64,000 nt of DNA. It comes from Sulfitobacter noctilucae (GTDB lineage Bacteria > Pseudomonadota > Alphaproteobacteria > Rhodobacterales > Rhodobacteraceae). Below are positions 16,689-25,236 of this stretch, one piece after another. Below the pieces are notes generated by a model, which saw nothing but the letters and a program-made list of their open reading frames with translations, did no database searches and had not been told where the DNA came from. Every line of letters begins with the position of its first letter. Within the stretch, counting starts at the first letter, position 1. A program made the position numbers and the translations under genes. The DNA lies in NCBI RefSeq assembly GCF_000622365.1, contig NZ_JASC01000014.1, positions 1,364,001 to 1,428,000 of the forward strand, written 5' to 3'.

Positions 16689-17387
16689 ATGACCCGTAAG
16701 GACCGCCTTTTTGCTCTGATCGACCATTTGCGTGACGGGGACACCCACCGCGCGGAAACGCTGGCTGCGCGCTTTGGGGTCTCAGTCCGCACCATTTACC
16801 GCGATATGGACAGGCTCGCGGCCTCCGGTCTCCCCCTGCGCGGTACCCGCGGCAGCGGCTATCAACTGGTCCCCGGCATCAGCCTGCCTCCCCTCACTTT
16901 GTCTGAAGATGAACTGGAAGCGCTGAACCTCGGCCTCGCCATCGTGGCGCAGGCCGCCGACAACAGACTGCGCCGCGCCGCCGACAGCCTGACCGCAAAG
17001 CTGGACACGGCATTGCCTACGAAAACAATCGCCGAAGCGGCGCAATGGGCCGACGTCCTCAGCCCCTTTGCCGATCCCACCCGCAATCTGCGCCATATGC
17101 CATTGCTACGCTCTGCCCTCGAAGCCCGCCAAAAAGTCCGGCTGACCTACACCGGCACAGAGGGCACCGTCACCAGTCGCATCATCCGCCCTTTGCATCT
17201 AGGCTACCTCGGCCGTATCTGGACCCTGACCGCTTGGTGCGAAACCCGCGACGCCTTCCGCGTCTTCCGCCTTGATCTGATGGAAAGCGCCGAAGCCCTG
17301 CCAGAGCTTTTCACCGATGAACCCGGCAAACGTCTGGCCGACTACGCCCCGGATCAGCGCACCCCACCCCCGGCTTCACCCTTTTAG
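16689..17387 (+). CDS. HTH/WYL-domain transcriptional regulator (YafY type)
   Basis: A 232-aa regulator. The N-terminal DeoR-like winged helix (about 1-60) shows LAARFGVSVRTIYRDMDRL. The WYL domain (about 135-220) follows with AWCETRDAFRVFRLDLM. WYL domains bind ligands or nucleic acid and control diverse stress and catabolic genes. A 24-base palindrome lies directly on its ribosome site, indicating autoregulation. The divergent tatA gene shares the upstream region. The stop codon lies inside copy 2 of the AT-cored repeat. Target genes other than itself are unknown. Confidence 0.87.
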   Translation: MTRKDRLFALIDHLRDGDTHRAETLAARFGVSVRTIYRDMDRLAASGLPLRGTRGSGYQLVPGISLPPLTLSEDELEALNLGLAIVAQAADNRLRRAADSLTAKLDTALPTKTIAEAAQWADVLSPFADPTRNLRHMPLLRSALEARQKVRLTYTGTEGTVTSRIIRPLHLGYLGRIWTLTAWCETRDAFRVFRLDLMESAEALPELFTDEPGKRLADYAPDQRTPPPASPF

Positions 17388-17394
17388 AAATACC
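17375..17394 (+). repeat. AT-cored dispersed repeat, copy 2 (degenerate)
   Basis: CCCTTTTAGAAATACC preceded by TTCA; one base differs in the core and the final CGAC is lost. It overlaps the stop codon of the WYL regulator. Confidence 0.6.
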
Positions 17395-17400
17395 AAAGAG

Positions 17401-17769
17401 CTACTTCCGCAGCCGCCACCCGGTCTGCGGCGACAGAAATGCCTCGACACTGGCCTGCGCGATCACGATCGTATCGCCGCCCGTCGGCACATTCAGCCCG
17501 CCCGGCACCGCCGTCACCTCCGCCTTGCCACGCGGCAGTTGCGCGGTCAAAGCCTCCAGATCGACTTTCCCGGGTTCCTGAACGCCAACAGTCACAAGCA
17601 CACGCATTTCCGCATGCGCCACTTCCGTGACAGCGAAGAGCGGCAGCGACGAGTGGCGCAGGGCGTCTTCAATTGCCCGTCCGGCCGCCTTGGTGTAATC
17701 CATCCCGTGCAGGTCATTGCCCATGCCCATCTCAATGATCACCCGGTGCGTCGCGCTCACATCATCCAT
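17401..17769 (-). CDS. Lin0512 family protein, second of a tandem pair
   Basis: A 122-aa soluble protein of the Lin0512 family (PF09585), of unknown function. It shares with its upstream neighbour the pattern IIEMGMGNDLHGMDYTKAA, AIEDAL and VGVQEPGKVD, showing a tandem duplication. The ATG at 17769 overlaps the end of the neighbour by eight bases; longer in-frame starts (17862) run back into it and are unlikely. It probably forms a hetero-oligomer with the neighbour. The C-terminus ends at 17401, just before the convergent regulator. Confidence 0.78.
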   Translation of the reverse strand: MDDVSATHRVIIEMGMGNDLHGMDYTKAAGRAIEDALRHSSLPLFAVTEVAHAEMRVLVTVGVQEPGKVDLEALTAQLPRGKAEVTAVPGGLNVPTGGDTIVIAQASVEAFLSPQTGWRLRK

Positions 17770-18124
17770 CGGCACGCTCCATGTCAAACCCGACCGAAAG
17801 GGCGACATTCGCCATAATCGTCGGATGACCGTCGCCTTCCTGCCCCATGGGGCGCGGCACATCCAGGCCGCCTTTGGACACGCGTACGGTCACATGGCCA
17901 TAGGGAAAAACAGACTTCAAAACCTCTACATCAACCTGGTCAGGCTCCTGAACTCCGATATCAAGTGTGATCTGCATGTCTTTCTTATCAAACCCGAAAA
18001 GCTCTGCCAGATTGATCGAGTTGTGCCACAACGCATCGCGCACGGCCCGTTCGGCAGCCTGCGTGTAATCACCGCGTCGCAAAGAAGATCCCATCCCGAA
18101 TTCCACCAACAAAGTCTCAGCCAT
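17762..18124 (-). CDS. Lin0512 family protein, first of a tandem pair
   Basis: A 120-aa protein of the Lin0512 family. LVEFGMGSSLRRGDYTQAAERAV at the N-terminus matches its paralogue, which shows the family's Glu-x-Gly-Met-Gly motif near residue 10. The ATG at 18124 overlaps the stop of the ABC ATPase gene by one base (TGATG), so the three genes form one translation-coupled unit. Function is unknown; no enzyme motif is seen. Confidence 0.8.
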   Translation of the reverse strand: MAETLLVEFGMGSSLRRGDYTQAAERAVRDALWHNSINLAELFGFDKKDMQITLDIGVQEPDQVDVEVLKSVFPYGHVTVRVSKGGLDVPRPMGQEGDGHPTIMANVALSVGFDMERADG

Positions 18125-19212
18125 CACGTCTCCCTTTCAGGAAATACAAAACACCGGTCGCGCGGAATTGTCAGCCACATCACGGCCCCCGGTTGCGGCA
18201 AAAATACATTGGGTACTGTAGCCCGCAAACTTGATCCGTCATGGTCCATCACGAACTCGACAAGGCTCTCCGACCCCATAAAGCGCGCCCGACTGACCAC
18301 TGCCCGCGCCGGTGTGCCTTCCTTGGCAGTGGGGTTCGGCCCCTTGCCCGCCCGGTCAAAATCAATCCGCACATGCTGGGGCCGGAACACGATCTGAACC
18401 TGTGTGCCATCGGCAACGCCGGGGGCCAGAAACCGACCAAAGGCAGTCTGGGCCAGCGCCCCCTGCACCGTAGCCTCCACAACATTGGCATCACTGAAAA
18501 ACGCCACCGCCGCCCGGTCGATGGGCCGCGTATAGACATTATAGGGCGCGCCTTGCTGCACAATCACGCCGTCGCGCATGAGCGCAATCTCGTCGGCCAT
18601 CCGCATCGCCTCGTCAGGCTCGTGGGTCACAAGCAATACGGCGGTGTCTTCCTCCTTGAGGATGCTCAGGGTCTCGTCACGGATGCCGTCCCGCAAACGG
18701 TTGTCCAAGCCCGAAAACGGCTCGTCCATCAACATGATGCGCGGCCTGGGGGCCAATGCCCGCGCCAGCGCCACGCGCTGCTGCTCTCCGCCCGACAGCT
18801 GGTGCGGATAGCCGTCGATGAACCGCAGCAGATCCACCCGCTTTAGCAGTTCCTCGACGCGGGCGCGCTTTTCAGCCTTGGTCCCCTTCAGCCCGAAAGC
18901 CACGTTGTCAGCCACGCTAAGATGCGGAAACAGCGCGAAGTCCTGAAACATCAGGCCAATCTCGCGGCGCTCCGGCGGTACGCGAAACACGGTATCGCAG
19001 ATCAGATTGCCATCCACATGGATCGTGCCGCTGTCCTGCATCTCGACCCCCGCGATCATCCGCAAGGTCGTGGATTTACCGCAACCCGATGGCCCCAGCA
19101 GACAGGTCACCTGCCCCGGCATGATTTTGAGCGAGACGCCATCCACCACCGCGCGGCCTTGATAGCTGCGGCGCAGGTCTTTGATCTCGAGGCGTGGGGC
19201 GAGTGAAGTCAT
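18124..19212 (-). CDS. ABC transporter ATP-binding protein (FbpC/PotA type)
   Basis: A 362-aa ATPase of the iron(III)/spermidine/sulfate importer class. Walker A GPSGCGKST (about 40-48), Q-loop, signature LSGGEQQRVALARAL (about 140-154), Walker B IMLMDEP, switch His in LLVTHEPDEA. A C-terminal TOBE-like domain fills residues about 245-355. No permease or binding protein gene is next to it; its partners must lie elsewhere or it serves several permeases. It leads a unit with two Lin0512 genes. Confidence 0.9.
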   Translation of the reverse strand: MTSLAPRLEIKDLRRSYQGRAVVDGVSLKIMPGQVTCLLGPSGCGKSTTLRMIAGVEMQDSGTIHVDGNLICDTVFRVPPERREIGLMFQDFALFPHLSVADNVAFGLKGTKAEKRARVEELLKRVDLLRFIDGYPHQLSGGEQQRVALARALAPRPRIMLMDEPFSGLDNRLRDGIRDETLSILKEEDTAVLLVTHEPDEAMRMADEIALMRDGVIVQQGAPYNVYTRPIDRAAVAFFSDANVVEATVQGALAQTAFGRFLAPGVADGTQVQIVFRPQHVRIDFDRAGKGPNPTAKEGTPARAVVSRARFMGSESLVEFVMDHDGSSLRATVPNVFLPQPGAVMWLTIPRDRCFVFPERET

Positions 19213-19302
19213 TGATACCCGATAGATTTACTCAGGCTCAGCTATCAGCCCTGCCGCAGCGCTGCAAGCGCTCCGGCCCTGCCTGCGACCATCAGGACCG
19301 GG

Positions 19303-20424
19303 TTATTGGACCAGATCAAATCCGGCGCGTGCCACATCAACCCCGTTAACCTGCAACACGACCGCATGTGCACCGGGATGAAGCGTGAAAGTCGTCGCAT
19401 TTCCCTTCAACAGATGCCGCTTTGACAAAACGAGCTGCGTGCCGGCAGTGATCCTAGCCGCCTTCAGCTTGAAAACTTTCTCGGCTTGATTGCCTCCCGG
19501 CCGGGCAAAGACTATCCGGTAGTCGACCATCACCGGTACGTCGGTTTCCGCCTGCAGGGTGCAGAAAATCTCCAACCGCTCCCCGATCCGCACAACCTCT
19601 GCGCCCAGCGACAGGTCCGCTGTCACCGGGACATCACGCCGGTAGCCCAAAAGCGCCAGCGCCCCCGTATGGCCTTGCTTGACGAGCACCCGCAGCGCAT
19701 GGCGGGTCATCCACTCCAGCTCCTTTGCCTCCTGCGCGCCCGTTTTGGACCAGTCCCGCAGCAGATCAAGCACGACCTCAGGCTCTGCCTTCGCAATGTC
19801 ATTCAGATGATTGGCAACCGAGCGCGTCACGAACCGCGTTCTGTCCGCATACAGCTCTTGCAACAAAGGCACCCGCTGGGCTGTTTCCAATTGCACGGCC
19901 TTGGCCCAAGGCAAACGCGGTCGCGTGCCTTCGCTGACCAACCTGCGAACGTGGTAGTTGTCGTCCTTGGCCCAGATTGCCAACCGCGCCAGCGTTTCCT
20001 CAGGCCAGCGGTTCAAAAAAGGGCGAATGTAGAATTCCATCGAAAACCGCTGCGTTGCGCGATACAGCAACTCAAGCGCCCGGTCCCGATGATCTTCCAA
20101 CCCGTGCCGTACGGCCAGTATTCCCGGCAGTGCGTGGATGAAATGGCCAAAATCATCGTCGCGAAGGGATGGGTCCAGCGGCGCGGGCATGGCTGCTTCA
20201 AGCTGGTCGGCCATCGTTGCAAAGTCCGGTGCCAACTGCCGCTCCAGACAATCAGCCATCCAGTCCAGCCGCGCCAGCAATTCCCGCTCTGCGAACCCTG
20301 CCAGCGCGTCGGCTTTGAACCGCGCCGCGTCGAACCCCGGCATGCCAGCGGCATATTCTGCCGCCAGCTGCCCGACAGTTTCGGCGTTAAAAAGATGGTC
20401 TTTCAGTGAAAACCGGTTTTCCAT
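19303..20424 (-). CDS. alkC: DNA alkylation repair protein AlkC-like, with Ig-like C-terminus
   Basis: A 373-aa predicted 3-methyladenine DNA glycosylase. Residues about 1-270 are HEAT-like helical repeats with the motifs LNRWPEETLARLAIWAKDDNYHVRRL and SVANHLNDIAK. Residues about 275-373 are beta-rich (TADLSLGAEVVRIGE...), like the immunoglobulin-type domain of some AlkC enzymes that enhances DNA binding. ATG 20424 overlaps the stop of the SDR gene by one base; the longer in-frame start at 20499 would lie within it. Coupled expression with an SDR is unusual for a repair gene. Confidence 0.8.
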   Translation of the reverse strand: MENRFSLKDHLFNAETVGQLAAEYAAGMPGFDAARFKADALAGFAERELLARLDWMADCLERQLAPDFATMADQLEAAMPAPLDPSLRDDDFGHFIHALPGILAVRHGLEDHRDRALELLYRATQRFSMEFYIRPFLNRWPEETLARLAIWAKDDNYHVRRLVSEGTRPRLPWAKAVQLETAQRVPLLQELYADRTRFVTRSVANHLNDIAKAEPEVVLDLLRDWSKTGAQEAKELEWMTRHALRVLVKQGHTGALALLGYRRDVPVTADLSLGAEVVRIGERLEIFCTLQAETDVPVMVDYRIVFARPGGNQAEKVFKLKAARITAGTQLVLSKRHLLKGNATTFTLHPGAHAVVLQVNGVDVARAGFDLVQ

Positions 20425-21203
20425 CACATCGTCAGGTTTGTGGCTCCGCCATCCAGCAACAGGTTCTGCCCGATGATAAACCCGGCATGCTGCGAGCATA
20501 GGAATGCACAGGCCTGTCCGAACTCCTCGCGCGTGCCGTAGCGCCCTGCCGGAATACCCGCCGCGCGTTCGGCGCGTGCCTCGTCCAGCGTGATACCCTT
20601 TTGCTTGACCACACCGCCATCCAGCGCATCGGCGCGGTCCGTTGCGTGGATCCCCGGCAGGAGGTTGTTGATCGTCACACCTTTGCCCGCCACCTGACGG
20701 CTGGTGCCCGCCACATAGCCGGTCAGACCCGTGCGGGCCGAATTGCTCAGCCCCAGAACGCCAATGGGCGCGCGCACGGATTGCGAGGTGATGTTGACCA
20801 CCCGGCCCCAGCCACGGTCCATCATGCCCGGCACCAGTGCCTTGATCAGCGCGATCGGGGCCAGCATATTGGCGTCCAACGCCTTGATGAAATCCTCACG
20901 GTCCCAATCGCTCCACATGCCGGGGGGCGGCCCACCTGCATTGTTGACCAGAATATCCACATCACCCGCCGCTTCGATCACCATCGCCTGACCTTCTTCG
21001 GTTGCCACATCCGCAGCAACTGTCGTGATCGTAACGCCGTACTCCTGACGCAGCCGTTCGGCCGATGCCTCCAATGCTTCCGCGCCCCGTGCATTCATGA
21101 CGAGGTCAACGCCTGCTTCGGCCAACGCCTCTGCACAGCCCAGTCCCAACCCTTTTGATGATGCGCAAACCAGCGCCGTCTTACCTTTGATCCCAAGATC
21201 CAT
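20424..21203 (-). CDS. SDR-fold protein without the usual catalytic Tyr-Lys (BKR-like)
   Basis: A 259-aa SDR-like protein. The nucleotide region CASSKGLGLGCA (about 11-22) departs from TGxxxGxG by having Cys first, and the active-site stretch reads LSNSARTGL where canonical enzymes have Tyr-x3-Lys; Ser and Arg replace the pair. This fits the BKR-like SDR subgroup, which is known to lack the full tetrad. The ATG follows GGAGGA. It is translation-coupled to alkC. Whether it is an enzyme with other residues or a binding protein is undecided. Confidence 0.82.
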   Translation of the reverse strand: MDLGIKGKTALVCASSKGLGLGCAEALAEAGVDLVMNARGAEALEASAERLRQEYGVTITTVAADVATEEGQAMVIEAAGDVDILVNNAGGPPPGMWSDWDREDFIKALDANMLAPIALIKALVPGMMDRGWGRVVNITSQSVRAPIGVLGLSNSARTGLTGYVAGTSRQVAGKGVTINNLLPGIHATDRADALDGGVVKQKGITLDEARAERAAGIPAGRYGTREEFGQACAFLCSQHAGFIIGQNLLLDGGATNLTM

Positions 21204-21340
21204 GACCGATTCCTCCAATTGTTGCACAAGAGTTAACCAGCTTCCGACCCAACTGCCAGCAAAACACCCCGCGCTTGACCCAAGCCTGTCACAATCCTAG
21301 CCTAAGCCGCTGCCAACGCCCTCAGTCCGAAAGGTGCCCC

Positions 21341-22354
21341 ATGGCCCGTTCCCGTCCCGCGCCTGCGCAAAGTCTGCCTGTCTACCGTGCCGCGGATTTC
21401 ACCTGCACGGACGGGGCCAATATGGGTGATCCGGTGACCATCGCGTCTGAATTGCTGCTGGATGACATCTATGAACTGCCGTTCGGGCAGGACCTGCAGC
21501 GGCTGTCGGTTATTGCCGACAGCACCGGCCCTTTCCGCGTGTCATCCGAAACCGCAGTGGGCACGCCGCAGGCCGTTTTACATATCGACTGCGCGCTTAG
21601 CTTCATGTCACCCGACGGCATGACCCATGAAACACTTTTGCTAGTCGAGGTCGACGAAGACGGTACCATCGCCGATATCTATCTGCTGCCACTTTCAGCT
21701 TTGAAAAGCAGCGTCGAATACCGGCTCGTCGGCATCGACACCACGACGGCACGCCAGAAGTTCGCGCAGGTCGCCTGTGTCTCCTTCACCCGCGGCACCC
21801 ACATCACGCTGGCTTCCGGCGAACAGCGCCTGATCGAAGAGCTCGAAGTTGGCGACCGCGTTCTGACCCGTGACGACGGCGTGCAGAAAATCCGCTGGAT
21901 CGGGCAATCTACCGTGCGCGCAGTGGGCGAATTCGCCCCGATCAAAATCCACGCAGGCACGCTGCACAACGAAAACGACCTGATCGTCAGCCCCGACCAC
22001 CGCCTGTTCATCTACCAACGCAGTGACGAACTGGGCGCAGGCCAATCCGAAATCCTGGTGAAAGCCCGCCATCTGGTCAACGGCTATACCGTTACAGTTA
22101 TGGACGGCGGTTTTGTCGACTACTTCCAGCTTTTGTTCGACAGCCACCAGATCATCTATGCCGAAGGCATCGCCGCCGAGACGATGCTGATCGACACCCG
22201 CACAAAATCTGTCCTCCCCGCCGACCTCTCCGCCGCCATGGGCGACGTGATCCCCGGCCACTCCGACCTGCCTCACGCTGGTCTGGACGTTAACGAAGCG
22301 CTGCTGAGGCGACCCGATGCAGCAGAGTTGCTGCGCAAAGCGTCGAGCCGGTAG
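21341..22354 (+). CDS. Hint-domain protein
   Basis: A 337-aa protein. A domain of the Hint_2 type (hedgehog/intein fold) lies at residues about 145-285: CVSFTRGTHITLASGEQRL opens it with the conserved Cys, followed by LEVGDRVLTRD and the SPDHRLFI block. Such proteins are abundant in Roseobacters and are thought to act in processing or surface anchoring. No haemolysin-type repeats or signal peptide are visible. ATG 21341 follows AAGGTG; in-frame 21275 adds 22 unlikely residues. Missing a C-terminal extein with Asn-Cys, so splicing is not expected; self-cleavage is possible. Confidence 0.8.
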   Translation: MARSRPAPAQSLPVYRAADFTCTDGANMGDPVTIASELLLDDIYELPFGQDLQRLSVIADSTGPFRVSSETAVGTPQAVLHIDCALSFMSPDGMTHETLLLVEVDEDGTIADIYLLPLSALKSSVEYRLVGIDTTTARQKFAQVACVSFTRGTHITLASGEQRLIEELEVGDRVLTRDDGVQKIRWIGQSTVRAVGEFAPIKIHAGTLHNENDLIVSPDHRLFIYQRSDELGAGQSEILVKARHLVNGYTVTVMDGGFVDYFQLLFDSHQIIYAEGIAAETMLIDTRTKSVLPADLSAAMGDVIPGHSDLPHAGLDVNEALLRRPDAAELLRKASSR

Positions 22355-22555
22355 CACTAGGCCAAGTTTACGACATAGATTAAACGCGCAAATACTGCCG
22401 CCTCACCGCAGACCGGCCTTAGATATATGTCAAACCCTTGCCCTCGCCCGTATGTAAGGTATGTGTACGCTCGGTGTGCGTTGGGTGACTATTTACGCTT
22501 TGTACATCTTTGAACTGCCCTTTCGGGTACACTCACATCAGGAACGCCGTGCAAG
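22355..22555 (+). promoter_or_regulatory. Gap upstream of prfC, probable promoter region
   Basis: A 201-base AT-richer gap. No hairpin or named operator was recognised. It must hold the prfC promoter because the upstream gene ends at 22354, but no consensus boxes are clear. Confidence 0.35.
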
Positions 22556-24175
22556 ATGCTGGATAGCAACCCAAATCGCCCCGAGCTGCCACCCGAAATC
22601 GCACGGCGCCGGACATTTGCGATCATCAGCCACCCGGATGCCGGCAAAACCACGCTGACCGAGAAATTTCTGCTGTTCGGCGGCGCGATCCAGATGGCAG
22701 GGCAAGTCCGCGCCAAGGGCGAAGCACGACGCACGCGCTCTGATTTTATGGCTATGGAAAAGGACCGTGGCATTTCTGTCTCTGCCTCCGCAATGTCCTT
22801 TGATTTTGCCAGCCGGAACAAGAACTTCCGTTTCAATCTTGTGGATACACCGGGGCACTCGGATTTCTCTGAGGACACCTACCGCACGCTGACAGCCGTT
22901 GACGCCGCGGTGATGGTCATCGACGGTGCCAAGGGCGTTGAATCCCAAACGCAGAAACTGTTCGAGGTCTGCCGCATGCGAGACCTGCCGATCTTGACCT
23001 TCTGTAACAAGATGGACCGCGAAAGCCGCGATGTCTTTGAGATCATTGACGAAATACAACAGAACCTCGCCATCGATGTAACACCTGCAAGCTGGCCCAT
23101 CGGCGTCGGCCGCGACTTTATCGGCTGCTACGATATTCTGCGCGACCGTCTGGAACTGATGGACCGCGCCGACCGCAACAAGGTGGCGGAGAGCATTGAA
23201 ATCAACGGCTTGGACGATCCGGCGCTGGCCGAACACGTCCCCGCCGCATTGCTGGAAAAACTGCGCGAAGATCTTGAGATGGTGCGCGAGTTGATGCCAC
23301 CGCTTGACGCCGATTTGATGGCCGAAGGCTCGTTGACTCCCATCTGGTTCGGCTCGGCCATCAACTCTTTCGGGGTGAAGGAATTGATGGAAGGCATTGC
23401 CAAATTCGGACCGGAGCCGCAGATCCAGAACGCCACACCAAGGCAGATTCTCCCTGAAGAACCAAAGGTTTCGGGCTTTGTCTTCAAAGTTCAGGCGAAC
23501 ATGGATCCCAAGCACCGCGACCGCGTGGCCTTTGTGCGCCTTGCCTCGGGGCATTTCCTGCGCGGCATGAAAATGACCCATGTGCGCACCAAGAAGCCTA
23601 TGACCATTTCCAACCCTGTGATGTTCCTCGCCTCCGACCGCGAATTGGCCGAAGAGGGCTGGGCCGGCGATATCATCGGCATCCCTAACCACGGCCAGCT
23701 GCGCATTGGCGACACATTGACCGAAGGTGAGGCTCTCCGGGTGACCGGCATCCCCTCCTTTGCGCCGGAGCTGTTGCAGGGCGTCCGTGCGGGTGACCCT
23801 CTAAAGTCAAAACATCTCGAAAAAGCTCTGATGCAATTCGCAGAGGAAGGGGCCGCTAAGGTTTTCAAGCCTTCCATCGGCTCCGGCTTTGTTGTGGGCG
23901 TTGTTGGCCAGTTGCAGTTCGAAGTGCTGGCCAGCCGGATCGAGCTTGAATACGGCCTGCCGGTACGCTTTGAACCCTCGCAGTTCACCTCTGCTCGTTG
24001 GGTGAACGGAGACAAGCAAGCCGTTGATAAATTTACCGAAACCAACAAGCAACACATCGCCCACGACCATGATGGAGACATTGTTTATCTGACCCGCCTG
24101 CAGTGGGATATTGACCGGGTGGAGCGCGATTATCCGGATGTGCGATTGACGGCCACGAAAGAAATGATGGTGTGA
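22556..24175 (+). CDS. prfC: Peptide chain release factor 3
   Basis: A 539-aa GTPase that recycles release factors 1 and 2 from the ribosome after termination. The G1 motif ISHPDAGKTTLTEK is at about 24-37, the G3 DTPGHSDF at about 96-103, and NKMD at about 150-153. Domains II and III follow (about 275-530). Full length for the family. Its stop codon overlaps the GTG start of the next gene, so translation is coupled to a glycosyltransferase. Confidence 0.96.
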   Translation: MLDSNPNRPELPPEIARRRTFAIISHPDAGKTTLTEKFLLFGGAIQMAGQVRAKGEARRTRSDFMAMEKDRGISVSASAMSFDFASRNKNFRFNLVDTPGHSDFSEDTYRTLTAVDAAVMVIDGAKGVESQTQKLFEVCRMRDLPILTFCNKMDRESRDVFEIIDEIQQNLAIDVTPASWPIGVGRDFIGCYDILRDRLELMDRADRNKVAESIEINGLDDPALAEHVPAALLEKLREDLEMVRELMPPLDADLMAEGSLTPIWFGSAINSFGVKELMEGIAKFGPEPQIQNATPRQILPEEPKVSGFVFKVQANMDPKHRDRVAFVRLASGHFLRGMKMTHVRTKKPMTISNPVMFLASDRELAEEGWAGDIIGIPNHGQLRIGDTLTEGEALRVTGIPSFAPELLQGVRAGDPLKSKHLEKALMQFAEEGAAKVFKPSIGSGFVVGVVGQLQFEVLASRIELEYGLPVRFEPSQFTSARWVNGDKQAVDKFTETNKQHIAHDHDGDIVYLTRLQWDIDRVERDYPDVRLTATKEMMV

Positions 24176-25098
24176 CAAGCTGGGGTCTGAGTGCAACGAT
24201 CAAGGCCCCCACGCCCGAGATTCTGCGCTTTGTCGCCTACCATCTGGAGGCCGGAGCGCAGCGGCTTTATATCTATCTCGACGATGACAACCGCAATGCG
24301 TTTGACGCGCTGAAACCCCACCCCAAGGTACGACCTGTTCTGTGTGACAGCGATTGGTGGAACGGCAAACCGCCTAAAAAGCATCAGGTCAGGCAAAGCC
24401 GCAATGCGACGCATGCCTACCACCGCCGCGACACCCCAGATTGGCTGATCCACATGGATGTGGACGAGTTTCTGATCACAGAGCGGCCCGTCGCGGACAT
24501 TTTGGCGGCCCTGCCCGCGGACCAACCCATCGCCCGCATCCGCCCGATGGAACAGCTCGCCGGCGACGGCAGTGCCTTCAAAGCTTTCGTGCCCAACGGT
24601 CCCGATCGCACCCGCATCGTCGATGCCCTTTATCCGACCTATGGGGCCTATATCAAAGGTGGTTTCTTAAGCCATCTGGCCGGAAAGCTGTTTGTGCGCA
24701 GCGGTTTGGACGATGTGCGTATCCAGATCCACAATGCGTTCCAACACGACACAATGCTGCCTGGTCCCGAAGACACCGACGGGATCGAGCTTGCTCATTG
24801 CCATGCCAAGTCTTGGGACGACTGGCTCTCTGCCTATCGCTACCGGTTGGAAAAAGGATCCTACCGCCCCGACCTCGCCCCCAACCGCCCCCGCGACAGG
24901 GGTGGGCTCTCGATGCACGAAGTATTCTCGATGATCGAAGCCGAGAGTGGCGAAGCGGGCCTGCGTGCCTTCTTCGACGAAGTCTGTGCCGATACGCCGC
25001 TATTGCGCGACCGTTTGGCGCAACACGGTCTGCTGCGGCGGGCGAAACTTGATCTAAATATCACAATGGCGCGACATTTTCCCGACCACACAGCCTAA
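24172..25098 (+). CDS. Glycosyltransferase family 2-like protein
   Basis: A 308-aa protein of the Glyco_tranf_2_4 type. EILRFVAYHLEAGAQRLYIYLDDDN (about 15-39) is the nucleotide-sugar region, and IHMDVDEFL (about 95-103) carries the metal-binding Asp-x-Asp. The GTG start overlaps the prfC stop in GTGA. No membrane segments. Such enzymes decorate exopolysaccharide or lipopolysaccharide; no other glycan genes are adjacent, so the acceptor is unknown. Confidence 0.8.
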   Translation: MTSWGLSATIKAPTPEILRFVAYHLEAGAQRLYIYLDDDNRNAFDALKPHPKVRPVLCDSDWWNGKPPKKHQVRQSRNATHAYHRRDTPDWLIHMDVDEFLITERPVADILAALPADQPIARIRPMEQLAGDGSAFKAFVPNGPDRTRIVDALYPTYGAYIKGGFLSHLAGKLFVRSGLDDVRIQIHNAFQHDTMLPGPEDTDGIELAHCHAKSWDDWLSAYRYRLEKGSYRPDLAPNRPRDRGGLSMHEVFSMIEAESGEAGLRAFFDEVCADTPLLRDRLAQHGLLRRAKLDLNITMARHFPDHTA

Positions 25099-25213
25099 CA
25101 GGCGTTCTGTTTGACGCCACGCGCCCGAGTTGCTATGCGGACACAACATATCGCGGCAGTTGCCGCCCAATGGGCCAATCGGGCCGGTATGAACCACGCA
25201 GCGGGCCAAGTCA

Positions 25214-25234
25214 GTGTCCGCAAACATCGGACAC
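25214..25234 (+). promoter_or_regulatory. Hairpin directly before the RNA helicase start codon
   Basis: GTGTCCG (25214-25220) and CGGACAC (25228-25234) pair around a 7-base loop, ending two bases before the ATG. The octamer CGGACACA also occurs at 25138-25145 as a direct repeat. There is no obvious Shine-Dalgarno in the gap, so the stem could control translation. Confidence 0.5.
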
Positions 25235-25236
25235 AT

